Source: Desulfobacterales bacterium (lineage in GTDB: Bacteria; Desulfobacterota; Desulfobacteria; Desulfobacterales; JAFDCJ01). From it: a DNA stretch of 7,381 nucleotides. This document shows positions 1-5,951 of this stretch, piece after piece (the stretch's first letter is position 1; every line of letters begins with the position of its first letter). Under the pieces are notes generated by a model. That model was not told the DNA's origin. It ran no database searches and worked only from the letters and a program-made list of their open reading frames with translations. The stretch spans positions 1 to 7,381 of the forward strand of contig JAOZSC010000121.1 in the NCBI GenBank assembly GCA_029939875.1, in the 5' to 3' direction. A program made the translations under genes and the position numbers.

Positions 1-1339
1 TGGCAAACCAGTTGACGCGTTCCCATCCGTACTTGGCACCATAGACCGCGCCTTTATCTTTCAGCAGAAAATAAAGGGGGCTGCGCCGCACCCCGCGGGC
101 CGAATCATGCTCCTCATGGGGCCAGTGGATGGTGTAGTGCTTGCCGTAAATTTCCCGTGTTCTTGCCACATTGTACGCCCGGCTCCTGTGGTAGGGCCCG
201 AAACGGCGAATATCCAACGGCCAGATGTCCAGGCTGGGTTCTCCCTCAATGATCCACTCGGCCATCATGCGGCCAGCCCCGCCGCCGGCGGCAATGCCGA
301 ACGCATTGAAGCCCACGGCCACAAATACATTGTCCAGTTCGGGGGCCGGTCCCATAATCGCATCCCCATCGGGGGTAAATCCTTCCGGACCGTTAATCAG
401 CTTTCGGATGCCGGCTTGCTCCAGACAGGGGGTTCGTTTCGTGGCCGGCTCCGCCAGTTGCAGAAAATGGTCAAAATCCGAATCCAGCAGGTTAGAATTG
501 AAATTATTGGAAACCCCGTCGACCGCCCAGGCAATGCCGTTGCGTTCATAGCCTCCCATCACTAGCCCGCCGACTTCTTCCTTGTAATAAATCAAGTTGT
601 CCTTGTCGCGGATGGTCGGCAAGTCCGGCGGCAGCCCTTTTATCGGATTGGTAACGGCAAACTGGTGCTGAAAAGGCACCACCGGCGTATTGACCCCCAG
701 CATCTCGCCGACCTGGTAGCCCCACATACCGGTACAGTTGACCACAATCTCACAGCGGATGTCGCCTTCTTCAGTCTTGACAGCCGTAACCCGTTTCTTG
801 TCGAATTCAAAACCGGTAACCAGCGTATTGCGATAAATCTTGGCACCCCGGCTGCGGGCTCCCTTGGCCAGTGCCTGGGTGATACCGGCCGGATCGGCCT
901 GGCCGTCGGTGGGCATGAAAGCCGCGCCAATAATGCCGTCCAGGGAGATAATCGGGCATAACCTGTAAGCTTCTTCAGGAGAAATCATCTGCATCTCCAG
1001 CCCAAAACTGCGGGCCGTGGTCGCGCCTTTTTTTAACTCATACATGCGCTCTTTGGTGCTGGCCAGGTGCAGGCAGCCGCTCATTTTCCAGCCGGTGGTC
1101 AGCCCGGTTTCTGCTTCCAGTTTTTCGTAAAGACTGACACTGTATTGCAGCATGCGGGTAATGTTGCGCTCGGAGCGCAGCTGGCCCACCAGCCCGGCGG
1201 CATGCCAGGTAGATCCGCTGGTCAGCTCTCCTTTATCGATAAGGACAACATCTTTCCAACCCATTTTCGCCAGATGATAGGCCGTGCTACAGCCAATGAT
1301 ACCGCCGCCGATAATAACAACCTGTGCACTGTCCTGCAT
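1..1339 (-). CDS. Dimethylglycine/sarcosine dehydrogenase-like FAD-dependent oxidoreductase (partial, C-terminus beyond left edge)
   Basis: An open frame of 446 codons without a stop runs from the ATG at 1339 off the left edge. The N-terminus is a Rossmann FAD-binding fold (VVIIGGGIIG, residues 7-16). It is followed by the STWHAAGL motif; its His46 aligns with the histidine that binds FAD covalently in dimethylglycine and sarcosine dehydrogenases. A second glycine-rich flavin motif (GFNAFGIAAGGGAG) lies at about residues 340-355. From about residue 370 the sequence (REIYGKHYTIHWP, RRSPLYFLL, YGWERVNWFA) matches the FAO_M linker domain that follows the oxidase domain in this family. Full-length members are about 800 residues and usually end in an aminomethyltransferase (GCV_T) domain that binds folate; that part would lie outside the window. 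Known members oxidatively demethylate N-methylated glycines and give electrons to ETF. A GAGGAG ribosome binding site 8 nt upstream supports the start. The family is well supported; the exact substrate is not. Confidence 0.9.
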   Translation of the reverse strand, partial: MQDSAQVVIIGGGIIGCSTAYHLAKMGWKDVVLIDKGELTSGSTWHAAGLVGQLRSERNITRMLQYSVSLYEKLEAETGLTTGWKMSGCLHLASTKERMYELKKGATTARSFGLEMQMISPEEAYRLCPIISLDGIIGAAFMPTDGQADPAGITQALAKGARSRGAKIYRNTLVTGFEFDKKRVTAVKTEEGDIRCEIVVNCTGMWGYQVGEMLGVNTPVVPFQHQFAVTNPIKGLPPDLPTIRDKDNLIYYKEEVGGLVMGGYERNGIAWAVDGVSNNFNSNLLDSDFDHFLQLAEPATKRTPCLEQAGIRKLINGPEGFTPDGDAIMGPAPELDNVFVAVGFNAFGIAAGGGAGRMMAEWIIEGEPSLDIWPLDIRRFGPYHRSRAYNVARTREIYGKHYTIHWPHEEHDSARGVRRSPLYFLLKDKGAVYGAKYGWERVNWFA

Positions 1340-1347
1340 TGTTCTTT

Positions 1348-1353
1348 CTCCTC
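1348..1353 (-). promoter_or_regulatory. Ribosome binding site of the dimethylglycine dehydrogenase-like gene
   Basis: The minus strand reads GAGGAG with 8 nt to the ATG at 1339. It fixes the start, which also lies just before the FAD-binding Rossmann motif as expected for this family. Confidence 0.75.
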
Positions 1354-1433
1354 AGTGAGATTTTAGTTTGGTTCGTCGAATACTGGACCCTGGTTTCAGG
1401 TCACGTGGTGCGGGTTATTTCAAAATTCAAAGT

Positions 1434-1462
1434 AAAAAAATTTCTGTTCATATAAAAACAGA
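1434..1462 (-). terminator. Candidate weak intrinsic terminator downstream of the membrane oxidoreductase
   Basis: On the minus strand a 6-bp stem (TCTGTT, 1462-1457, pairing with AACAGA, 1448-1443) closes an 8-nt loop. After two A residues comes a run of seven T (1440-1434). It lies about 50 nt after the oxidoreductase stop codon and before the flavoprotein start, the right place to separate two transcripts. The stem is short and AT-rich, so it may terminate only partly or not at all. Confidence 0.35.
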
Positions 1463-1478
1463 GCAAAGCGATTCCATA

Positions 1479-1509
1479 CTTCGTCATTTTGCATTCGTCC
1501 TTCGTCATT
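1479..1509. repeat. Short direct repeat, 21-nt period
   Basis: CTTCGTCATT occurs at 1479-1488 and again at 1500-1509, exactly 21 nt apart. A further TTCGTC lies between them (1494-1499). The repeat is in the non-coding gap just after the oxidoreductase stop codon. It has no coding role and could be the remnant of a dispersed intergenic repeat; the function is unknown. Confidence 0.5.
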
Positions 1510-1513
1510 GGGC

Positions 1514-3520
1514 TTATTGCGTTGCTTCATCAATAATCTCAGCAATATCTTTTACTTCCACGCTGCCGTTTTTATCCGCGATTCCGTCGGCAAGCATGGT
1601 CGCGCAAAACGGGCAGGCAGTTGCCACATGCGTCACTCCCGTTGCAATGATCTCTTCAGCGCGCTCATGGTTAATCCGCTTGCCCAGAGTTTCTTCCATG
1701 AACATATGCGCGCCCCCGGCACCACAGCAAAATCCCTGACCCCTGTTGCGTTCCATCTCAATCAGCGCACCACCGCCATTGACGGTTCGCAACAACTTGC
1801 GCGGCGCATCAAAAATTCCATTCCAGCGCCCCAGGTAACAGGAATCGTGAAAGGCCAGTTTTTCGATGCCATCCCTGCTGGTCTTCAAGCGGCCCTGGTT
1901 CACCAGTTCCAGTAAAAACTCACTGTGATGAACAACATCATATTGCGCTCCGAACTGGGGATATTCGTTTTTTATGGTATTGAAACAGTGGGGGCAGGCG
2001 GTCAAAATTTTCCTCGGACGGTACTGATTAAAAATTTTGACGTTTTCAGCAATCATCATCTGCGCCAGGTACTCGTTGCCGGACCGCCGGGCAACATCCC
2101 CGCTACAGCGTTCCTCTTCGCCCAGGATAGCAAAATTGACCTCGGCTTTTTTCAAAACCCGGGCCAGGGCGCGGGCAATTTTTTTCCCCCGGGGATCAAA
2201 AGACCCGGCACAACCGACGAAGTACAGGATATCGGCTTGCGGGTGATCCGTCATCAAGGCAACATCCAGGCTGACGGCCCAGTCCCCGCGGGCATCGCTG
2301 GCAAAACCCCAGGGGTTGGACTGGTGTTGTAGGCTGGTAAAAGCTGCCTGCAGTTCAGGGGGAAAGGCGGATTCCATCAGCACCTGGTGCTTTCGGGCTT
2401 CCATGATAATGTCCAGGTGTTGAATGTCCACCGGGCAGGTGTCTTCGCAGGCCCGGCAGGTGGTGCAGGCCCACAGCACGTCAGGGGTAATCGGCGAACC
2501 CTGCCGCACCAGCGGCTGCACCGCATCTGCATCGGCGGCCAGAACGGCTGCGGATTGGCTGAAAAGATCGTGTTTGATATCTTGAACCAGCCGTTTGGGG
2601 GAAAGCGGCTTTCCGGTCATGTCCGCCGGACACTGCTCGTCACAGCGCCCGCATTCGGTACAGGCATACAGGTCCAGGACGTTTTTCCAGGTCAGCTCGT
2701 CAACTTTTCCGAGGCCGAAACTTTCGGCTGTCTCATCTTCGAGATCGGTCTTGATAATCGCCCGGGGCCGCGCCAGGGGTTTTAAAAAAATATTGGGTGC
2801 TGCCGCCAGCAGGTGGAGATGCTTGGAGCCCGGGATATATACCAGAAAGCCGAGAATGGTGAGGACGTGAATCCAGTAAGCAGCTTCAAAACCGGCTCTG
2901 GCCGCGGCCGGTGAAAGAGCCTCGAGGTTAAAAATTTTTCCAACTGCCGCGGAAACCGGCAAATAACGGGCGTCAGAAAAAATGTGACTGCCGATGGAAG
3001 GCAGCAGTAAAAAGGCGTTGGTAAAAAAAAACGTGACGACGATAAGCGCTGTAAACGAGAGGATCAACCGGGCGTCAATGCCGTCAGTCAAATATGCCGG
3101 CCGGAGCACCAGACGTCGATACAGTGCGTAGCCCAACGCCACAAGCACGCCGAAGGCCAAAATATCCGTCACAAAAAGATACGCACCGTAGAGACCGTCG
3201 GCTGTGCCGAAAACATGAAACGACGGGAAAACCCCCCGGATGATCAACTCCAGAGAGTGGGGCTGTATCGCCAGAAAGCCGAAAAAGATCAAGGTGTGGG
3301 CCATACCTGGCAGCGGTTTGCGCCGCACACGGCTCTGGCCCAACACCTCAACTGCCACCACCTTGATCCTTTCCGCCACAGATTGCAGCCTGAAAGACGC
3401 TGACCCTTTAACGGCCAGCATCAACTTGACCCGCTGGCGGACCCGCAACAAAAAAAGACTTCCGGCCGCCAGCACGGCCAGACTCATGAGGATGGACTTG
3501 ATCGTAAAATACGGTTCCAT
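1514..3520 (-). CDS. Membrane-bound haem b/Fe-S oxidoreductase, EtfD/EMO-like (HdrD-type CCG domains)
   Basis: 668 residues. The N-terminal part has about five hydrophobic segments (roughly residues 8-25, 72-94, 110-135, 151-174 and 214-238) with histidines in or near them (H75, H88, H218, H234, H236), resembling the NarI-type haem b domain. Next come two 4Fe-4S motifs: C287, C290, C293, C297 and C352, C355, C358, C362. The C-terminal half carries two CCG domains as in HdrB/HdrD and GlpC: C437, C472, C509, C512 and C561, C598, C599, C636, C639. In the first, the second cysteine of the CC pair is Ser473. This architecture is that of the proteins proposed to move electrons from reduced ETF to menaquinone in syntrophs and sulfate reducers (EMO, also annotated EtfD or DUF224). 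The gene starts 5 nt after the aminotransferase stop and has no clear Shine-Dalgarno sequence, so translational coupling is likely. The architecture is certain; the electron partner is inferred. Confidence 0.9.
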   Translation of the reverse strand: MEPYFTIKSILMSLAVLAAGSLFLLRVRQRVKLMLAVKGSASFRLQSVAERIKVVAVEVLGQSRVRRKPLPGMAHTLIFFGFLAIQPHSLELIIRGVFPSFHVFGTADGLYGAYLFVTDILAFGVLVALGYALYRRLVLRPAYLTDGIDARLILSFTALIVVTFFFTNAFLLLPSIGSHIFSDARYLPVSAAVGKIFNLEALSPAAARAGFEAAYWIHVLTILGFLVYIPGSKHLHLLAAAPNIFLKPLARPRAIIKTDLEDETAESFGLGKVDELTWKNVLDLYACTECGRCDEQCPADMTGKPLSPKRLVQDIKHDLFSQSAAVLAADADAVQPLVRQGSPITPDVLWACTTCRACEDTCPVDIQHLDIIMEARKHQVLMESAFPPELQAAFTSLQHQSNPWGFASDARGDWAVSLDVALMTDHPQADILYFVGCAGSFDPRGKKIARALARVLKKAEVNFAILGEEERCSGDVARRSGNEYLAQMMIAENVKIFNQYRPRKILTACPHCFNTIKNEYPQFGAQYDVVHHSEFLLELVNQGRLKTSRDGIEKLAFHDSCYLGRWNGIFDAPRKLLRTVNGGGALIEMERNRGQGFCCGAGGAHMFMEETLGKRINHERAEEIIATGVTHVATACPFCATMLADGIADKNGSVEVKDIAEIIDEATQ

Positions 3521-3525
3521 GCGGT

Positions 3526-4620
3526 TCAGGACTTGGCGAAATAGGTCCTTATAAACTGAACAAAGCGTTCGTTTTCTTCATCCGTACCGGGGGTCACCCG
3601 AAAATAGCCGGTTTTGCCGTGGATCTCACCGATCTTTTTCAGATAGATTTGTTCGTCAAGGGCGGCCTTGAGGATCTCTGCGGTGGTTTTACCGGTCATG
3701 GTGCCGTCGATCAGCATGTAATTGCCATTGGCCGGAAACGGTTTAAGACCCAGTTTCTTGAGCTCTTCCGTAAAAATGGCCATCCACCGGTTGTTGTGCG
3801 CCACCTTCGCCTTGACCTCATCCGGATTGTCAATGATGGCTTCGGCCGCCGCCGCGGACATCCGGCTCACATTCCACGGCAGAAACACCCGGTTGAAGGC
3901 CGCTATCATCTCTTCGGTGCCCAGCACAAATCCGAAGCGAATACCGGCAAATCCATAGGCCTTGGAAAAGGTCACCGATAAAAACACCTGGGGATATTTT
4001 TTGAACAGGGAGGCTTTCGACGGCCGGTCCGGATTGTAGTCCAGGTAGGCTTCGTCCACGCAAAGGGGAACTCCGGTTTCGCAAAAGCGAATGAGGTCAT
4101 CATCCTCGATAAAAACGCCGGTGGGGTTGTTGGGGTTGATGATCAGAATCAGTTTTGTCCGCTCATTGATGGCCTTTAGCATCCCATCCACATCATACTG
4201 CAAATCCTCTTCTCTGACCGGAACTGATACTACCTTGGCATTGCAAAGCTCGGCCCGGGGCGGAAACAGCTCAAAGGTCGGCGTGGACAGGATGAACTCA
4301 TCTCCCGGTTGCAGAAATACGCGCATCATGGCGTCGATGGTATCCGAAGATCCGTTGGCCAGGGCGACATTGTCCGGGCCCAGACCGTACATCTTACCAA
4401 TTTTGGTTCTCAACCGTAAAAAACTGTCCGGATACCAGTTGCCGTGTCGAAGGGAGTCGGCCACGGCCTCGATCACCTTTTCCGACGGTTGGATGGGGTT
4501 TTCATTGAGCATCAGACGGGCTTTACCGGGATTGGCCATGGCCTGATCCAAAATACCGACATTGTATTCCCTGGACGTATACAGCCAGGGAACGATCCAG
4601 TCTTTTAATTCTTTTTTCAT
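3526..4620 (-). CDS. PLP-dependent class I/II aminotransferase, histidinol-phosphate aminotransferase (HisC)-like
   Basis: 364 residues, the usual length for HisC-type fold-type I aminotransferases. Visible landmarks are LNENP (38-42) near the substrate site, ANGSSDTID (88-96) for the PLP phosphate, NPNNPTG (162-168), VDEAY (188-192) with Asp189 for the pyridine nitrogen, TFSKAYGFAGIRFG (217-230) with Lys220 as the PLP Schiff-base lysine, and Arg341 in FRVTPG for the substrate carboxylate. The start at 4620 is preferred over an in-frame ATG at 4689 because it has an AAAGGA site 6 nt upstream, gives the family's normal N-terminus, and leaves the hairpin at 4661-4687 non-coding. No other histidine gene is present, so the substrate may be another amino acid or amino-alcohol phosphate. 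Neighbours are alanine dehydrogenase upstream and, 5 nt downstream, the membrane oxidoreductase. The fold and PLP chemistry are secure; assignment as hisC is not. Confidence 0.9.
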   Translation of the reverse strand: MKKELKDWIVPWLYTSREYNVGILDQAMANPGKARLMLNENPIQPSEKVIEAVADSLRHGNWYPDSFLRLRTKIGKMYGLGPDNVALANGSSDTIDAMMRVFLQPGDEFILSTPTFELFPPRAELCNAKVVSVPVREEDLQYDVDGMLKAINERTKLILIINPNNPTGVFIEDDDLIRFCETGVPLCVDEAYLDYNPDRPSKASLFKKYPQVFLSVTFSKAYGFAGIRFGFVLGTEEMIAAFNRVFLPWNVSRMSAAAAEAIIDNPDEVKAKVAHNNRWMAIFTEELKKLGLKPFPANGNYMLIDGTMTGKTTAEILKAALDEQIYLKKIGEIHGKTGYFRVTPGTDEENERFVQFIRTYFAKS

Positions 4621-4626
4621 TTTTTT

Positions 4627-4632
4627 TCCTTT
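4627..4632 (-). promoter_or_regulatory. Ribosome binding site deciding the aminotransferase start
   Basis: The minus strand reads AAAGGA followed by six A residues and then the ATG at 4620. It supports this start over the longer in-frame ATG at 4689, whose extra 23 residues (rich in P, N and K) look like translated leader. Confidence 0.6.
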
Positions 4633-4660
4633 CGCATCCTTGTTGGGAATTGGATTGTCC

Positions 4661-4687
4661 GCCGCCCGGTTGAGTCCACCGGGCGGC
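4661..4687. repeat. Perfect 10-bp GC-rich inverted repeat between ald and the aminotransferase gene
   Basis: GCCGCCCGGT (4661-4670) pairs perfectly with ACCGGGCGGC (4678-4687) around a 7-nt loop. It lies 37 nt after the ald stop codon and 40 nt before the aminotransferase start. In RNA it would form a very stable hairpin. No T-run follows on either strand, so it is not a standard intrinsic terminator. It could be a processing or mRNA-stability element, a pause site or a protein-binding palindrome. Confidence 0.75.
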
Positions 4688-4724
4688 ACTTATATTCAAT
4701 TTATGCGGTCAACGTCACCGCGTG

Positions 4725-5840
4725 CTACCCTATCACCGAATCTATCGGGGTGTATGGCATCGAAAATGCGTCGGCCACACCCTGATAGGTGATCTTGCCG
4801 TCGATGATGTTAATGCCCTTGGCGATCTCGGCATTGTCCTTGGCGGCCTTTTTGTATCCTTTGTCGGCCAGCTCCAGCGCATAGGGCAGCGTCGCATTGG
4901 TCAATGCGACCGTGGAAGTCATGGACACCGCGCCGGGCATGTTGGCCACGCAATAATGCACGATGCCGTCCACCTCATAGATGGGATCATCATGGGTGGT
5001 GGGCTTGGAGGTTTCGATACAGCCGCCCTGGTCAATGGCCACGTCCACAATGACCGAGCCTTTTTTCATGTATTTTAACATTTCCCGGGTAATCAGTCGG
5101 GGTGCGGTCGCTCCCGGTATGAGCACCGCGCCCACCACCAGGTCGGCCTCTTTCAAAAACTTGCGTACATTGGCCGGACTGGAGGCAATCAGGAAACAAT
5201 TTTTAGGCATCACCTCGCTCAAATACCGCAAACGCTGCAAATTCGTGTCCAGCAGGTACACCTTGGCACCCATACCGCAGGCCACCATGGCCGCGTTGGT
5301 GCCGACCACGCCGCCGCCAATCACCAGCACCGTGCCCGGGTCCACGCCCGGCACCCCGCCCAGAAGAACGCCCTTGCCGCCATAGGTCTTCTCCAGGTAC
5401 TTAGCCCCTTCCTGGATGGCCATGCGCCCGGCCACTTCGCTCATGGGCGTCAGCAGGGGCAGGGATCGATCCGCCTTTTCCACCGTCTCATATGCCACCG
5501 CCACGCTTTTCGAGTCGATGACAGCCTGGGTCAGCTCCCGGGCGGCCGCAAAATGAAAATAGGTAAACACAATCTGCCCACTGCGGATCAGTGGATATTC
5601 CACCGGCAGCGGCTCTTTGACCTTCATGACCATCTGGCATTGGTCATAAATTTCTTCCGGTGCGCTTGAAATGGTCGCGCCGGCCTTTTCATATTGCCCG
5701 TCCGAAAAACCGGAACCTTCACCGGCTTTGGTTTCCACGAAAACCTTGTGACCGTGCGCCACCATTTGCTCGACACCGGCCGACGTCATGGCCACCCGGT
5801 TTTCCTTGGTCTTTATCTCTTTTAATACGCCGACTAACAT
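4725..5840 (-). CDS. ald: Alanine dehydrogenase
   Basis: 371 residues, the standard length. The enzyme interconverts L-alanine and pyruvate plus ammonia with NAD(H) in the cytoplasm. The N-terminus MLVGVLKEIKTKENRVAMT is diagnostic and contains substrate-binding Arg15. KVKEP (73-77) carries the catalytic lysine (Lys75), YFHFA (94-98) the catalytic His96, and VAIDQGG (267-273) the catalytic Asp270. The NAD Rossmann motif is IGGGVVGTNAA (174-184), with Asp198 at the end of the next strand to bind the ribose. HYCVANMPGAV (295-305) is the C-terminal signature. The start at 5840 is chosen over the in-frame ATG at 5951 because it matches the family N-terminus and has a GGAGGT site; the extra 37 residues look like translated leader. 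The gene lies 111 nt after the transaldolase gene, behind a structured leader. In anaerobes Ald often feeds alanine into pyruvate oxidation or stores nitrogen as alanine; the direction used here cannot be told. Confidence 0.97.
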   Translation of the reverse strand: MLVGVLKEIKTKENRVAMTSAGVEQMVAHGHKVFVETKAGEGSGFSDGQYEKAGATISSAPEEIYDQCQMVMKVKEPLPVEYPLIRSGQIVFTYFHFAAARELTQAVIDSKSVAVAYETVEKADRSLPLLTPMSEVAGRMAIQEGAKYLEKTYGGKGVLLGGVPGVDPGTVLVIGGGVVGTNAAMVACGMGAKVYLLDTNLQRLRYLSEVMPKNCFLIASSPANVRKFLKEADLVVGAVLIPGATAPRLITREMLKYMKKGSVIVDVAIDQGGCIETSKPTTHDDPIYEVDGIVHYCVANMPGAVSMTSTVALTNATLPYALELADKGYKKAAKDNAEIAKGINIIDGKITYQGVADAFSMPYTPIDSVIG

Positions 5841-5844
5841 AAAC

Positions 5845-5850
5845 ACCTCC
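5845..5850 (-). promoter_or_regulatory. Ribosome binding site deciding the ald start
   Basis: The minus strand reads GGAGGT 4 nt before the ATG at 5840. This strong site agrees with the family's conserved N-terminus and rules out the longer start at 5951. Confidence 0.85.
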
Positions 5851-5883
5851 CTTTGGTTGTGAGGGCAAACAGGTTTGAAGCTG

Positions 5884-5932
5884 CCCGCAACCCCGAAAGC
5901 GGGATTTCCGCTTTGCAATAATAAGCTGCGGG
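5884..5932 (-). promoter_or_regulatory. Structured leader upstream of ald (nested hairpins)
   Basis: In the 111-nt gap between the transaldolase stop and ald, an inner 7-bp stem (AAAGCGG, 5896-5902, with CCGCTTT, 5908-5914; 5-nt loop) is enclosed by an outer 6-bp stem (CCCGCA, 5884-5889, with TGCGGG, 5927-5932). No T-run follows on the minus strand, so a simple terminator is unlikely. It may be a 5' leader structure, a processing site or chance pairing in GC-rich DNA. I could not match it to a known riboswitch. Confidence 0.4.
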
Positions 5933-5951
5933 GATATGCTCGCAGGCTCAT

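Noticed and set aside
107..565. A 152-codon plus-strand open frame
   Set aside because: It lies antisense to the flavoprotein, whose frame shows clear family motifs; the plus-strand translation has no recognisable domain.
1360..1365. TAAAAT on the minus strand as a -10 box for the flavoprotein gene
   Set aside because: No -35-like hexamer at 16-18 nt spacing, and the transcript would start almost on the ribosome binding site.
1925..2332. A 135-codon plus-strand open frame, with others at 2387-2785 and 1508-1915
   Set aside because: All are antisense to the CCG and ferredoxin domains of the membrane oxidoreductase and are explained by its codon bias.
4091..4546. A 151-codon plus-strand open frame
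   Set aside because: Antisense to the aminotransferase core; low-complexity translation without motifs.
4621..4689. An N-terminal extension of the aminotransferase from the ATG at 4689
   Set aside because: The extra 23 residues lack family similarity and would be read through the hairpin; the ATG at 4620 has its own ribosome binding site.
5841..5951. An N-terminal extension of alanine dehydrogenase from the ATG at 5951
   Set aside because: The conserved family N-terminus and the strong GGAGGT site place the start at 5840; the extra residues are translated leader.
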